This document shows positions 44,702 through 56,169 of a stretch of 64,000 nucleotides of DNA, in pieces. The stretch lies in the NCBI GenBank assembly GCA_013334225.1, contig JAAXXY010000015.1, positions 1-64,000 on the forward strand. The letters run 5' to 3'. A model generated the notes under the pieces. That model was not told the DNA's origin, made no database searches, and saw nothing but the letters and a program-made list of their open reading frames with translations. The stretch comes from Chlorobiaceae bacterium. Lineage in GTDB: Bacteria; Bacteroidota; Chlorobiia; Chlorobiales; Chlorobiaceae. Numbering within the stretch: the stretch's first letter is position 1; every line of letters begins with the position of its first letter. The position numbers and the translations under genes are program-made.

Positions 44702-45820
44702 TTACATGAAATCGGGAAACAGAATATTTTTCATCATCGGAATTATCAGTTCGATTGGAGACTGTTCTTCGACCACAATCTTTCCTGAACAGAGAATACC
44801 GGAGGAGATGGTTGTTCGGGGATCTCTGCCGGAAGTCCACCTGAAACCGCTGCTGTTGGAACGGTCCCTGAGGAGTTTGACAGTAACTTTGTAAGGGGGG
44901 CTTGAAAGGACGAATTTACGGGCAAGCTCCTCGTTTCTTATTTCTGCAGCAATGGATTGGACGGAAACAGGGTATTCGCTTATATACAGCACTTTTCCCA
45001 CGATATACCCATATTCCTCAGGTTTTACGATTGAAGGCGCAATATATGCTTCCATACCTTTCCTGATTTTTTTCGCGTTTCCCGAAGCGATGTACAGGTC
45101 GAGTTTTATGTCACCGGACTTGTTGTTTATGAAAGGTTCAACCTGAAGCAGTTCAATACCGGGGGAAACCGGTTGTCCATTTGTAACCTTGATTTCTGTC
45201 ACCATTCCGGTAACAGGAGAAATGACAGTTGAACGCCATTTATAGTTCTCCCTTGATTTTTCAAGGTTTCTTTCTGCGTCGGCAAGGTCGTTGTCAAGTT
45301 TGTAAAGGCTGTTTTTGAGCTCCATGACCGATTGTTCGGTCGAAGCCCGGGTTCTTTTATTCATCGTGGGTTTGCCGGGTTGCTCATCAACTCTTGCAGC
45401 CTTTAGCTCCAGCAGTGCAATTTGCCTTTTCAGAAATGAACGTTTCTCGGCCTGATGAGAGAGCTGAAACTCATAGGCCGAGAATGCTGAAAGAAATTCG
45501 TGCTTCAGTTCAGGCTGTTCGATGATAGCGAGAATTTCACCTTCCTGAACCGTCTGTCCATCCTTGAGATTGAAATCGGTAACGGTACCTGCTGAACGGG
45601 ATGAAATCGATTGTACGGTCTCGGCACCCATGGTAATGCCTTGACCCTCGACAGTCGTATCAATCTTGCCCCAAATGACCCATGCAGTCATCGCCAGAAT
45701 GAAAATGGCGGCTGAAAGAAGCGCTATCCAGCCACGCCGGTCTGTAACCGGGATGAGACGGTCAAGATCATCAGGGGAACTGAGCTTTTTGAGAGCTTCC
45801 TTTCTGAACTCGATGGCCAT
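44702..45820 (-). CDS. HlyD-type secretion adaptor of the RiPP exporter
   Basis: Membrane-fusion protein of about 372 residues from ATG 45820, where the family start (AIEFRKEALKKLSSPDDLDRL) begins; the frame extends 13 codons upstream. A single span lies near residues 30-50. The half-motifs of the biotinyl-like lobe are seen in GTVTDFNLKDGQTVQEGEILAII and SPVTGMVTEIKVTNGQPV, separated by a coiled coil (about 120-200). It is divergent from the radical SAM gene with 113 bp between. Confidence 0.85.
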   Translation of the reverse strand: MAIEFRKEALKKLSSPDDLDRLIPVTDRRGWIALLSAAIFILAMTAWVIWGKIDTTVEGQGITMGAETVQSISSRSAGTVTDFNLKDGQTVQEGEILAIIEQPELKHEFLSAFSAYEFQLSHQAEKRSFLKRQIALLELKAARVDEQPGKPTMNKRTRASTEQSVMELKNSLYKLDNDLADAERNLEKSRENYKWRSTVISPVTGMVTEIKVTNGQPVSPGIELLQVEPFINNKSGDIKLDLYIASGNAKKIRKGMEAYIAPSIVKPEEYGYIVGKVLYISEYPVSVQSIAAEIRNEELARKFVLSSPPYKVTVKLLRDRSNSSGFRWTSGRDPRTTISSGILCSGKIVVEEQSPIELIIPMMKNILFPDFM

Positions 45821-45933
45821 GAAGGAATATTTGAAACAGAGATTGGAAACTGTCTGCAAAAAACAGGGTTTATATGTCCCTGCTATAAAAAACGCAAGTT
45901 ATTGCAGTCCTTTTAACGTTTAATTTATTGTTA

Positions 45934-47436
45934 ATGGCTATATATTTCCAATATAAAACATATAACCTGCAGCAAATCAAACAGATGAAGCCCTGGTCCT
46001 TTTACAATACCATGTTCCATTCTGAAAAGTCAGGCTTCTTTCTTTACAATGCTCTTTCAGGTTTCATGCTCGAGCTCGACAAAGAACATTACCAAACAGC
46101 AGCCCGGCTTCGTGACGGTCTTGAAAGCTTTGAACCTCAAAAGGATTCCGAATTTCCGGCATTTCTTGAAGAACAAGGTTTCCTTGCACAGAGGGAGGAT
46201 GAACTGTTGCAATTGATGCAGCTGCAATATGACCGAAATGCCGCCTGTTTCAACACGTCAACGCTCGGGCTGACCATCTGCCCGACAATGTTCTGCAATT
46301 TCAATTGCTCTTATTGTTTTGAAGAGAACCGGAACGACGGCAGAGTGATGAGTGAAGAGACCATCGATGCGCTGGTTTCATTCATAAAAAAACACAAGGA
46401 TGCCCGGAAACTGACGGTTCTCTGGTATGGCGGCGAGCCGACACTTTCCCTCGATGTCGTTAAAAAGCTTACTTCTCTGTTTCTGGAGCTCTATCCTGGT
46501 TACGCAAATGCCGGGATGGTGACGAACGGTTACCTGCTTGACGGGAAGTGGATCGATGAACTCGGAAAACTGAAAATAACCCATATCCAGATCACGCTCG
46601 ATGGTCCGATGCATACCCATGACAGCAGGAGAATGTTGAAAGGAGGTGGCCCCACCTACTCTACAATCATGGACAACATCGATCTGCTGATGAACTCTTC
46701 ATGGCAGGGCAGGCTTTCGGTGAGAGTGAACGTTGACAGGACAAACAGTGATGAGTTTGCCTCGATCAGAAAGGAACTTCTCTATCGGCACAGCGGAAAA
46801 AAAATTTCCGTCTACCCGGGCCGTGTCAATGGTTACCCTGGTCACTCATACGATCACCGAATCGGGCTCTGCACGAAAGAATGGACGGATTTTCTTCTTG
46901 AAGGATACAAAAGCAACGGACTTGTACCCAGAGGCGGTTTTTTCCCGACAAGCGGCGCTTCCAATCTTTGTATCGCAACCTCCCGTTACGGTTATGTGAT
47001 CGGACCGGAAGGGGAAATTTACAAATGCTTTGAAGATGCCGGTAATGACAAGATGGCTGTAGGGTCCATTCATGATCCTGAACCGGTCAGCAATCGAGCA
47101 CTGGTTGTCCGTTACAGCACCGGTGCCGATCCTTTCAATGACAAGGATTGTGTGAACTGTCCGGTATTGCCCGTATGCGGCGGCGGATGTGCCTGCAAGC
47201 GTCTGCATTCGAAATATTCCGGTCAGGAGGGCAGTGAATACTGTTCTCTCCTCAGGGACTCTCTGGTTCCTGTTCTCGAAGCATATCTCGATACCCGGCA
47301 AACCATGGAAATATGCAATGCATTGCTTGGAAATGCTTCAGGGCCGGATATGCATAAAGGATATCGCTTGATACAGCCCGAAAGGAAATCCGGTACAGAC
47401 ATGAAAAACCCGCTTGAATTTCTTCAGGAACAATAG
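45934..47436 (+). CDS. Radical SAM/SPASM peptide-modifying enzyme
   Basis: Enzyme of 500 residues. The SAM [4Fe-4S] cluster is bound by CNFNCSYC near residue 107; the barrel includes LWYGGEPTLSLD and ITLDGPMHTHDSRR. The C-terminal SPASM region carries auxiliary-cluster cysteines in CIATSRYGY, EIYKCFE, CVNCPVLPVCGGGCACKR and SEYCSLL. The upstream codon at 45928 is TTG, so ATG 45934 is used. It should modify the precursor encoded convergently at 47567; the chemistry (thioether, cyclophane or other) is unknown. Confidence 0.88.
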   Translation: MAIYFQYKTYNLQQIKQMKPWSFYNTMFHSEKSGFFLYNALSGFMLELDKEHYQTAARLRDGLESFEPQKDSEFPAFLEEQGFLAQREDELLQLMQLQYDRNAACFNTSTLGLTICPTMFCNFNCSYCFEENRNDGRVMSEETIDALVSFIKKHKDARKLTVLWYGGEPTLSLDVVKKLTSLFLELYPGYANAGMVTNGYLLDGKWIDELGKLKITHIQITLDGPMHTHDSRRMLKGGGPTYSTIMDNIDLLMNSSWQGRLSVRVNVDRTNSDEFASIRKELLYRHSGKKISVYPGRVNGYPGHSYDHRIGLCTKEWTDFLLEGYKSNGLVPRGGFFPTSGASNLCIATSRYGYVIGPEGEIYKCFEDAGNDKMAVGSIHDPEPVSNRALVVRYSTGADPFNDKDCVNCPVLPVCGGGCACKRLHSKYSGQEGSEYCSLLRDSLVPVLEAYLDTRQTMEICNALLGNASGPDMHKGYRLIQPERKSGTDMKNPLEFLQEQ

Positions 47437-47566
47437 CAGGAGGTGTTCCGGCTGAAACAGGAACGCGTTATCGGAAAGGTCCTGCCGGGATGATTCAATG
47501 ATTGCCGGAAGTTATTCTGTAATCAGAGTAAAAAAAACTGTTGCATCCGGCAGGAAAGATTCCATT

Positions 47567-47794
47567 TCAGCAGATGCTCCAATAGGTATAACCCCCATCT
47601 TCTCCACCGACAACATCGTCTCCGTTTCCGATCTCTGTATTTGCCTGTTGAATTTCTTCAAGTGAGCAGGAAAATCCCGCACCCTGAATTGCCTGCAGGC
47701 GCGCATCGGAACCCTCAATCGACATGATGCGTTTCCGGAAAGCTTCATCGGATTTCAGTTTTTCAATACATGCTTTTGCGTCTGCAACAGACAT
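47567..47794 (-). CDS. Nif11-class RiPP precursor peptide
   Basis: Precursor of 75 residues. Residues 1-62 form the Nif11-like leader (MSVADAKACIEKLKSDEAFRKR, then AGFSCSLEEIQ); the double glycine is at 63-64 (VVGG) and the core would be EDGGYTYWSIC, residues 65-75. A second Gly-Gly at 67-68 would leave YTYWSIC. ATG 47794 has a strong GGAGG five bases ahead. The core has two Tyr, a Trp and a C-terminal Cys, the residues that radical SAM enzymes often cross-link. Convergent to the radical SAM gene. Confidence 0.85.
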   Translation of the reverse strand: MSVADAKACIEKLKSDEAFRKRIMSIEGSDARLQAIQGAGFSCSLEEIQQANTEIGNGDDVVGGEDGGYTYWSIC

Positions 47795-48036
47795 GATTTC
47801 CTCCAGTGTTGAAAAATTTATACACCATTTAATTGGTAAAAATAACATAAAATTTCAGATAACACATAATGTTTATATTATCAAACATAATGTGCCGGGC
47901 ATGGCACACTCGAAACCTTGAGCACGTTTCGAAGCGATCTTCATATTTCTGAATTTTATAATCTCTTCAGATAGTTTATGCTCCTTGAAGCGGTTCAACT
48001 TCATGCAGAAATGAAATGACTGGAAAGGCGGATTAT

Positions 48037-49110
48037 ATGAAGCTGCTGATTTTAGCGCTTGCCGTAGCCGGCATCAGCATGTTCCATTATTTCACGCCGC
48101 TTCATGCTTCCTATCTCCATGACATTTTTCAGCGCCTCTACTATATCCCGATCATCCTTTCCGCACTCTGGTTCGGCCTGCGAGGAGGATTGTTGTGTTC
48201 AGTCATCGTCAGTATCGTGTATGCACCTCATATTCTCTACCAGTGGGGAGGCGATTTCTCCATGGAAACAGAAAAATATCTCGAAATTCTGCTTTTCAAT
48301 ATCGTCGGAGGCCTGACCGGCTTTTTATCCCAGCTTGAAAAGGAGCGAACGGCCGAGCTGAAAAAAACCGCAGAAGGCCTTGAAACTTCCTACCGTAAAC
48401 TCAAGGCGCAGTCGGAGAGGATCATGGCTATCGAAGAACAGCTGAGAAGGGCCGAGAAACTTTCAACCATGGTCGAACTCGCTGCCGTGCTGGCCCACGA
48501 AGTGCGGAACCCGCTCGCTTCCATCAGGGGGACGGCTGAAATACTCAGGGACGATTACCCGGCGGATAACCCGAAACATGAGTTCATCGATATCCAGATC
48601 AGGGAGACCGAGCGCCTGAACCGTGTCGTCAGCGAGTTCCTGCAGATGGTTCGTCCCCGACCTTCCGACATGCAGCTCTGCAATGTCATGGAAGAGCTTG
48701 AAACCATTGCGGCCCTGCTGACAAACGACGCGAGAAATCATCATGTGGAAATAGTTCTCGAACCATCCGGTAAAACTGTTTCCATCATTGCTGACAACGA
48801 AAAGCTGCGCCAGGCTTTTCTGAACATTATCCTGAACGCACTTCAGGCGGCACCGGCGGGAAGCAGCGTTTCAATTGCTGCCGATGCCTCAGACAGCGGA
48901 TGGCTGAAAATAAGCTTTCACGACAATGGTCCCGGCATCGATCCTGGGAATGCGGACCGGCTTTTCGTACCGTTCTTCACCACGAAACAGGAAGGGACAG
49001 GTCTGGGACTTTCCATCACGAAAAAAATCATCGAAAGCCACAACGGCACCATTGCAATCGAAAGCCTGAAGGGCAACGGCACGACAGTCATCATCAGGCT
49101 TCCGGTTTAG
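48037..49110 (+). CDS. Sensor histidine kinase (NtrB/ZraS-like)
   Basis: Membrane kinase of 357 residues from ATG 48037, which has AAGG eight bases upstream; an in-frame ATG at 48016 would add seven residues. Three or four membrane spans in residues 1-100 (no extracellular loop of note), a coiled coil (about 105-140), the HisKA motif [14 protein letters not shown] near residue 160 and the ATPase boxes ([24 protein letters not shown]). It is followed by the NtrC-type regulator, so the two form a pair. Confidence 0.9.
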   Translation: MKLLILALAVAGISMFHYFTPLHASYLHDIFQRLYYIPIILSALWFGLRGGLLCSVIVSIVYAPHILYQWGGDFSMETEKYLEILLFNIVGGLTGFLSQLEKERTAELKKTAEGLETSYRKLKAQSERIMAIEEQLRRAEKLSTMVELAAVLAHEVRNPLASIRGTAEILRDDYPADNPKHEFIDIQIRETERLNRVVSEFLQMVRPRPSDMQLCNVMEELETIAALLTNDARNHHVEIVLEPSGKTVSIIADNEKLRQAFLNIILNALQAAPAGSSVSIAADASDSGWLKISFHDNGPGIDPGNADRLFVPFFTTKQEGTGLGLSITKKIIESHNGTIAIESLKGNGTTVIIRLPV

Positions 49111-49133
49111 GAAAAGGCCAAAACAGTAACGGC

Positions 49134-50483
49134 ATGAAAGAAAAAATTCTTGTCATCGACGACGATCCATCGCTGCGAAGGGTCATGGAATACAATCTCC
49201 AGCAGGAAGGTTACGATGTATCGGTCGCAGCTTCGGGTGAAAAAGGCCTGGGCATGTTCGATCAACTTATGCCCGCTCTCGTGATTACCGACATGAAAAT
49301 GCCGGGTATCGACGGACTCGATGTTCTCCGGCATATAAGGCAGCTGTCCCCGGAAACACTCGTCATTATCATCACGGCATTCGGAGAGGTCGACAGAGCC
49401 GTGGAGGCAATGAAAGCCGGAGCATACGATTACATCCAGAAGCCGTTCAGCAGGGACTCCCTGAAACTGACGGTAAGAAAGGCGCTTCAGTATTCCGGTG
49501 TGATCGAGGAGAACCGTCGGCTTAAAAGCCAGCTTGATCAAAAAGCCGGTTTTCGCAACATGGTCGGGACATCGAACGAGATGCAGAAGGTTTTCGATGT
49601 GATAAACAAGGTGGCGGATACGGACGCAGCCGTGCTGATAACCGGCGAATCCGGCACAGGAAAGGAACTGGTCGCCCGCGCGATCCATGCTTTGAGCTCA
49701 CGCAGGAATGCCCCTTTTGTGGCCATCAACTGTGCGGCTATCCCCCGCGAGCTCATCGAAAGCGAACTTTTCGGATATACAAAGGGGGCTTTTACAGGGG
49801 CTCTGAAGGACAAGGCCGGAAAATTCCAGCTGGCAGAGGGTGGAACGCTTTTTCTCGACGAGATCGGCGAGCTGCTGCCCGAGCTGCAGCCAAAAATCCT
49901 CAGGGCGCTGCAGGAAAAGGAAATAGATCCGGTTGGAAGCAATAAGCCCCTGAAAATCGATGTCCGTGTGCTTTCGGCCACCAATCTCGATATCAGAAAA
50001 GCAGTCACGGCCGGATCATTCCGTGAAGACCTCTATTACCGGCTGTCGGTGATCGAGATCCATCTCCCCCCGCTCAGAGAACGCAGGGACGATATCGCGC
50101 TGCTTATCCGCCATTTCTGTGAAAAGCACTGCAGAGCCGAGGTTCAATTCAGCCGGGATGCGCTCGAAGTGATGAGGCATTACCCATGGCCGGGCAACAT
50201 TCGGGAACTTGAAAACACGGTGGAACGCATTCTGATCCTCAGGCACAGTGACAGCATCGGTGTTTCCGATCTCCCTGAGAACATGCTTCAAAGAAAGACC
50301 GGAGAGAACAATATGATCAACCTTCCCGATGAAGGGTATCCCCTGGAAGACCTCGAAAAGAAGATCATTATCCAGGCACTCGAAAAAAATTCCTGGAACC
50401 AGGCCGCCGCAGCCCGTTTTCTGAGAATTCCTCGCCACGTATTCATCTACCGGATCGAAAAATACGGCATCACTTTGCCTTAG
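49134..50483 (+). CDS. NtrC-type sigma-54 response regulator
   Basis: Activator of 449 residues. Receiver (residues 1-120) with acidic residues DDD, phospho-Asp in ITDMKMPG and Lys in IQKPF; AAA+ domain with Walker [15 protein letters not shown] loop and Walker [13 protein letters not shown]-terminal Fis-type helix-turn-helix ([23 protein letters not shown]). ATG 49134 is 23 bp past the kinase stop. The open frame extends upstream without family similarity. Followed at once by a decayed CusA-like gene, so its targets probably included that metal pump. Confidence 0.93.
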   Translation: MKEKILVIDDDPSLRRVMEYNLQQEGYDVSVAASGEKGLGMFDQLMPALVITDMKMPGIDGLDVLRHIRQLSPETLVIIITAFGEVDRAVEAMKAGAYDYIQKPFSRDSLKLTVRKALQYSGVIEENRRLKSQLDQKAGFRNMVGTSNEMQKVFDVINKVADTDAAVLITGESGTGKELVARAIHALSSRRNAPFVAINCAAIPRELIESELFGYTKGAFTGALKDKAGKFQLAEGGTLFLDEIGELLPELQPKILRALQEKEIDPVGSNKPLKIDVRVLSATNLDIRKAVTAGSFREDLYYRLSVIEIHLPPLRERRDDIALLIRHFCEKHCRAEVQFSRDALEVMRHYPWPGNIRELENTVERILILRHSDSIGVSDLPENMLQRKTGENNMINLPDEGYPLEDLEKKIIIQALEKNSWNQAAAARFLRIPRHVFIYRIEKYGITLP

Positions 50484-53404
50484 AATATGCGGCAAGAAAC
50501 AGGATCATCGTTCTGATGGCTTTCGGACTGGTTGTCCTCTGGGGGATCTGGGCTGTATTGCGCACACCGGTCGATGCGATACCAGACCTTTCCGACAACC
50601 AGGTGATCGTTTTCACCGATTATCCCGGGCGTTCTCCGCAGGTGGTCGAAGACCAGGTTACCTACCCGCTTTCGGTCAACCTGCAGGGACTTCCTCAGGT
50701 CAAGGCGGTGCGCGCATCATCGGCATTCGGTTTCTCGATTATCTACGTGATTTTCGATGACAAGGCTGACATATACTGGGCAAGGTCCCGTGTGCTCGAA
50801 CGTCTCAATTTCGCATCTTCGTTCCTCCCCCAGGGAGTGGTCCCGACCCTCGGCCCTGACGGAACCGGAGTCGGCCATGTCTTCTGGTAAACCATCGAAG
50901 GAAAAGGCTGCTCGCTCGAACAGCTCAGGACCCTTCAGGACTGGTTCGTGCGCTACCAGCTCAATACCGTCCACGGGGTTGCAGAGGTTGCATCGATCGG
51001 CGGCCTTGTGAGGGAATACCAGATAGACCTCGACCCTCAGAAGCTTTTTGCATTCAATATATCTACCGCCAGGGTCATGGATGCTGTGAAGGCATCGAAC
51101 AGGGATGTCGGAGGACGGCTGATCGAACAGGCTGATGCGGAATATCTTATCCGGGGACAGGGCTATGTCAAGTCCCTGGAAGACCTCGAAAACATTGTGG
51201 TCGGCAGTGATATGTGCGGTAATCCGATCTGCGTGAAAAATCTCGGGACCGTTCAGCTCGGCAGTGCAATCCGGCGAGGCTTGCTCGATCTGGACGGGAA
51301 AGGCGAAGCTGTCGGCGGTATCGTGGTCATGCGGTATGGTGAAAATGCCAAGGAGGTGATCGGCCGGGTCAAGGAAAAAATAAAGGAACTCGAAAAGGGG
51401 CTGCCCCCAGACGTTCGTCTCAGGGTTGCTTACGATCGCTCCGACCCCATATCACGGGCTATCGAAACCCTCAAGGATAACCTCCTGGAGGAATCGGTTA
51501 TCGTATCGATGGTCGTGCTGATCTTCCTGCTCCATTTCCAGAGCGCCCTGGTTATCGTGCTTACGCTTCCCATCTCGGTCCTGATTGCTTTCATCACCAT
51601 GAAACTCATGGGGGTCACCTCCAATATCATGTCGCTCGGCGGGATCGCCATTGCCATCGGTGTGCTTGTCGATGCCGGTGTCATCATGGTCGAGAACTGT
51701 TAGCGCCATCTTTCGGAACTACCACACGAAGAGCGCCAAGCGAAACGGCTCGAAGTTGTTATCTTGTCTTCGAAACAGGTAGGAAGGGCTATCTTTTTTT
51801 CTCTTGCCATCATCGTGCTTTCGTTCGTGCCGGTATTCATGCTCGAAGGGCAGGAAGGAAAACTCTTCCACCCGCTCGCATTCACGAAGACCTTTTCGAT
51901 GACCGGATCGGCCGTGATCGCCATCACGCTCGTGCCGGTTCTGATGTACTATCTCATGCGCGGCAGGATGCCCCGGGAAAGCGCCAATCCGGTTTCATCC
52001 TTTTTCGTCGGTATCTACTCGCCGGTAATAAGATGGGTGCTGAAATGGAAGAAAACCACCATCGTGCTGAACATTTTTGCACTTGCCGTGGCTGTTCCGC
52101 TTTTCATGCGCCTGGGTTCCGAAATCATCATTCTGAAATCCAAAGAACACTGGCGGCCCGGCATGACCAAAGAAGGTATCGTGGCGGAGCTCGATTCAAG
52201 GCTCCAGCAGGTCGGTGTGCGCAACGGCTGGACGCAGCCCATCATCAACCGGATCAACATGCTTTCCACTGGCGTAAGGACCGACCTGGGGGTGAAAATT
52301 TTCGGCAGCGACCTGAATGTGCTGCGGGATCTGGCAGTCAGGGCCGAGGGGATACTGAAACCGCTGAATGGCGCGGCCGATGTGGTGGCTGAACGGGTGA
52401 CCGGTGGCAATTACATCGATATCGATATCGACCGGGAAGCAGCCGCCCGATACGGCATCAAGGTCGGGGATATCCAGGATGTTATCGAAACGGCGCTTGG
52501 AGGAGAGATGATTTCAACTTCGGTAGAAGGTCGCAACCGTTTTCCGATCCGTATCCGCTACCTGCGCGACTATCGCGACAACATAACTGCAATCGGACAT
52601 ATTCTTGCAGGGGGAATGGATGGAACGCAGGTCCCTCTTTCACTGGTTACCAGGATCCGGGTATCGACCGGAGCTCCGGAGATCAACAGCGAAGGCGGTT
52701 TGTTGCGTTCGCTGGTCTACCTCAACGTTCGTGGCCGTGACATGGGCAGTTTCGTCACCGAAGCCAAAGCGCGTCTTGAAAAGGAACTGAAGCTTCCCCC
52801 CGGATACTATGTAACCTGGTCAGGTCAGTGGGAAAACCAGGTGCGCGCCAAAGAACGCCTGCAGCTGCTCATCCCGCTCGGGCTGGTCATCATTTTTATC
52901 CTGCTCTACTTCACCTTCCGCTCAGCGCTGGAAGCGTCGATGGTCATGCTCTCCGTGCCTTTCGCCCTGGTGGGAGGGGTCTATCTGGTTTCCGCTCTCG
53001 GCTACAATCTTTCCGTCGCGGTCTGGGTAGGGTTCATCGCCCTTTACGGCATCGCGGTTGAAACCGGCGTTGTCATGGTCATCTACCTGCATGAGGCCCT
53101 CGACAAAAAGCTGCTGAACGGCCCCTGCACCCGGCAGGACATTTACGATGCCGCATACGAAGGTGCTGTGCTACGCCTCAGGCCGAAACTCATGACCGTG
53201 GCGGTCGCCCTGCTCGGCCTTGTGCCGATCATGAGGTCCTCGGGAACAGGGGCGGAAGTCATGAAGCCGATAGCCGCGCCAATGATCGGGGGAATGATCT
53301 CATCGGCGGTCCATGTTCTTGTCATGACACCGGTCATTTTCGTGCTTATGAAGACGAGGGATCTGAAAAAAGGCCGCCTGCACTATTCAGGCATGAAACA
53401 TTGA
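50471..53404 (+). pseudogene. CusA-like heavy-metal RND efflux pump, two in-frame stops
   Basis: Remnant of an RND metal exporter of about 980 codons in one frame. Similarity starts at ALEYAARNR (50477), overlapping the regulator stop, with no start codon before it, so the first few residues are lost. TAA at 50888-50890 sits in VFW*TIEG and TAG at 51701-51703 in ENC*RHLSE; homologues have tyrosine at the first and an aromatic or polar residue at the second. Extra substitutions such as KGC and TVHGV replace usual Tyr and Pro. The rest, including the long membrane segments and IAIGVLVDAGVIMVEN, is in frame. Looks like recent decay. Confidence 0.85.
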
Positions 53405-53427
53405 ACAAACAAGGAGATCAGAGTATT

Positions 53428-53784
53428 ATGTGGAAAAAAAATATTGTCGCAGCGGTATTGATCATTGCTGCCTTTCATACAAGAGCGTACGGCAATCCGT
53501 CACCCGATACGCAGGAGACACTCACGACGGTTTACAGTGCCGCAGGGGATATAAATCCGAAGTCATTTACGGTTAAAACAGGACATAAAGTACATTTTCA
53601 GGTAAACCCGAAAGATACCGGTTCAGGCTGTATGAGCGATATCATGATCCCGGGGTTGTGGAACAAACCCGAACTGCTTGTGAAAGGCAAACCTGTCGTG
53701 ATGGATTTTGTAGCGCAGAAACCCGGAATCTATAAAATAACGTGTTCGATGGGAGTGAGCAGGGGAGAGGTCATTGTCAAATAA
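53428..53784 (+). CDS. Exported cupredoxin-like protein
   Basis: Secreted protein of 118 residues: a signal peptide (KKNIVAAVLIIAAFHTRAYG) and a small beta-barrel ending in KPGIYKITCSMGVSRGEVIVK, the copper-ligand Cys/Met pattern of cupredoxins. A second cysteine is in GSGCMSDIMIPGL. ATG 53428 with AAGGAG twelve bases ahead is preferred over TTG 53401. It starts 24 bp after the decayed RND pump and may be the surviving member of that metal-resistance unit. Confidence 0.8.
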   Translation: MWKKNIVAAVLIIAAFHTRAYGNPSPDTQETLTTVYSAAGDINPKSFTVKTGHKVHFQVNPKDTGSGCMSDIMIPGLWNKPELLVKGKPVVMDFVAQKPGIYKITCSMGVSRGEVIVK

Positions 53785-53789
53785 CCGGA

Positions 53790-55808
53790 TCAGGTATTGT
53801 TATTCGGGAGCCATTTTTCAAGAAGTTCCCGAAGCGATTGGATAAAGAAAGGCTTGGTGATAAAATCGTTCATTCCGGCTTTGAGGCACTTTTTTTTGTC
53901 TTCTTCAGTGGCGTTCGCCGTCATTGCAATAATCGGCACATCGGGGTTCATTATTTCATTTCCAATTCTCCGTATTTCCCTGGTCGCTTCAATACCGTCC
54001 ATGAGCGGCATCTGCAGGTCCATAACCACAAGCGCATAGGGAATTTTCTTCAAAGTCTCGATCGCTTCGATGCCGTTTGCAGCAATATCGACATTGTAAC
54101 GAAGCTTGGCGAACATCGCCAAGGCCACCTGCTGGTTTGTTATATTGTCCTCAACAAGCAGTATTTTCTCGCTCTTCGTGAGTTTCCGGGCGGCGTAATC
54201 CTTTGGTTCGGATCCTTTTGTTCTGAAAGGCGCAGAGGAAACGGAAGTGTTTGCCGTGACTTCATCCGCCGGTTTCTGAAAGGGGAGGACAAACCAGAAC
54301 TCCGATCCTTCATTTATTTTACTGTCCAGATTGAGTTTTCCTCCCATAAACTCGACAAGCTGTGTTGAAATGGCGAGGCCAAGTCCTGTGCCGCCTTCTT
54401 TTCGTGTGGCGGATGAATCGAGTTGGGTGAATCTCTGAATTATCAACTCCTTTTTTTCATCGGGGATGCCGATGCCGGTATCCCTGACAGAAAAACGAAG
54501 AGTGGCCTCATCGGCAGTTTCCGCTTCCGGTTTGACTGTTATCGTAATTTTTCCCTGGTAGGTGAATTTTATCGCATTCTGTACAAGGTTGAGGAGAACC
54601 TGCCGGAGGTAAACCGGATAACCGCAAAGGCTTTCAGGGAGTGGTTCGCTTAAGAATATCTCAAGCTGCAGGTTTTTTTTCCGGGCGTTTCCGATCAGGA
54701 GAGAAGATATTTCATTGCACAGTGTTCTGATATTGAAAGTCGTCTGTTCCTTTTCAAGCTGACCGGATTCGATTTTGCTGAAATCGAGGATGTCGCTGAT
54801 GAGCTGGTAAAGCTGTCTGGTGCTGATATGTATGGTTTCGGCAAAATGTTTCTGTTCCTCGTTCAGCGGGGTATCCAGAATGAGTTCAGTCATGCCGATC
54901 ACGGCATGCAGCGGTGTTCTTATTTCATGGGACATGTTGGCAAGAAACTCGCTTTTCGCCTTGCTTGCAGATTCCGCTTCGATTCTTGCCTTTTTCAGGT
55001 TTTCAATCAGTATCTGCTGTATCTGTTCTTTTTCCTCGACATTCTTTTTTTCTTCCGACAGTTTTTTATTCAGAATGCGTGCGTTGTTCAGCGCCTCTTC
55101 GATTTTCTGCTTCTGTTCTTTTTCGGTTTTCTGGAGTTCTCTCAGATCATTGTTAAGAAGTGAAATGATGGTGTAGAGATCGTACAAGGGATGTCCGGGT
55201 GAAACGAAACTCTGTTTCTCGTCGACGATGTAGAATTCATCGAAGAGGATATGTCCGCATGTTGCAGCGAAGTTGTCAATTTCTTCCTGGGTTATGGTTA
55301 TCGGATGGTTCGTTTCGGCAAAGCTCAGTCCTTTGCCTGAGTTTATAAGTTCGAACGCATCCTGTACAGTTTTCACGAAGATGAATTTCTGTTTCACATA
55401 GGAAGCGAAGAGCCTCAGCATGGTTTTCAGCAGGAGTGAAGCTCCGCAGATATATGTGATAACCGGTCGGCAGTGATACTCTTCGTTCAGACGGTTCAGG
55501 GAATTTGCATAAAGCATCCTCGTATTGATACTTGCTTTAGTGACGTCTGTATAGTCGGCGATCCTTATATACTCACAATTGTTGAGCACATTGCTCCTGA
55601 ACATCGTTTCAAGGATATCGATAGCCTGTTTTGCGCTGTCAAGCTGTATGTTTCCTCCGAGGAACGTTATGAAAAGCTTTCCGGGGATAACACCGTTTTT
55701 ATAGAATACCCCGGTTTTACTCTCTTCGAACTGCCATTCCGGTCTGAATTCGACCATCTTCAGTGTCAAAGGGGAGTCGGGTACATTGTTCTTCGCAGAA
55801 CTGTTCAT
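53790..55808 (-). CDS. Hybrid sensor histidine kinase/response regulator
   Basis: Protein of 672 residues with no membrane span. Residues 1-200 have no recognised domain; a coiled coil (about 215-285) leads to the HisKA motif [14 protein letters not shown] near residue 293, the ATPase domain ([27 protein letters not shown]) and a C-terminal receiver with [10 protein letters not shown] and Lys in ITKPF. No output domain, so a separate regulator or Hpt is needed. Convergent with the cupredoxin gene (6 bp apart). Confidence 0.9.
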   Translation of the reverse strand: MNSSAKNNVPDSPLTLKMVEFRPEWQFEESKTGVFYKNGVIPGKLFITFLGGNIQLDSAKQAIDILETMFRSNVLNNCEYIRIADYTDVTKASINTRMLYANSLNRLNEEYHCRPVITYICGASLLLKTMLRLFASYVKQKFIFVKTVQDAFELINSGKGLSFAETNHPITITQEEIDNFAATCGHILFDEFYIVDEKQSFVSPGHPLYDLYTIISLLNNDLRELQKTEKEQKQKIEEALNNARILNKKLSEEKKNVEEKEQIQQILIENLKKARIEAESASKAKSEFLANMSHEIRTPLHAVIGMTELILDTPLNEEQKHFAETIHISTRQLYQLISDILDFSKIESGQLEKEQTTFNIRTLCNEISSLLIGNARKKNLQLEIFLSEPLPESLCGYPVYLRQVLLNLVQNAIKFTYQGKITITVKPEAETADEATLRFSVRDTGIGIPDEKKELIIQRFTQLDSSATRKEGGTGLGLAISTQLVEFMGGKLNLDSKINEGSEFWFVLPFQKPADEVTANTSVSSAPFRTKGSEPKDYAARKLTKSEKILLVEDNITNQQVALAMFAKLRYNVDIAANGIEAIETLKKIPYALVVMDLQMPLMDGIEATREIRRIGNEIMNPDVPIIAMTANATEEDKKKCLKAGMNDFITKPFFIQSLRELLEKWLPNNNT

Positions 55809-55898
55809 AGCGTTTGTCTATGCTATTGACAATGTTTCTTTTCCTGAATTTGCGGGGAAAAATGTTACTGCCAACAATTCTCTCAATAATGAATAAAT

Positions 55899-55931
55899 CG
55901 GCATGTTCCCGTAACTCCGGGAATGTGCCGG
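55899..55931. repeat. Imperfect inverted repeat in the gap upstream of the hybrid kinase
   Basis: CGGCATGTTCCCG and CGGGAATGTGCCG face each other over six bases, with a two-base mismatch. It lies about 90 bp upstream of the hybrid kinase start. The rest of the 360-bp gap to nifA shows no gene. Confidence 0.4.
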
Positions 55932-56169
55932 AAAAGAAAGGAGATTTCCGTTTTTTCAGATGGTCTCGATCCTGTTTTTTTTGGCTGCGAATCGCTTTAA
56001 TCGGTTAAAGAGATTCATTGGATCGGGGGATATCTCTTTACATGCTTTCGGTAAACCGGGATATTTAAAGCAATGTAATGCAAAAAAATCAAAGATTATA
56101 GCATCTGTCGCCCGTTATATCCAACCGGTCCGGTTATTCTTTTTGTAATCGCAGGAGAGGAAATGACTT

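Noticed and set aside
44586-44840. 84-codon minus-strand frame between the HlyD and exporter genes
   Set aside because: Overlaps the 3' end of the adaptor gene in another phase and has no recognisable content; shadow.
50888-51703. Recoding of stop codons in the CusA-like gene (two stops where an aromatic residue is expected)
   Set aside because: One is TAA and the other TAG, the start is lost and further substitutions hit conserved positions; decay explains it better than a recoding system.
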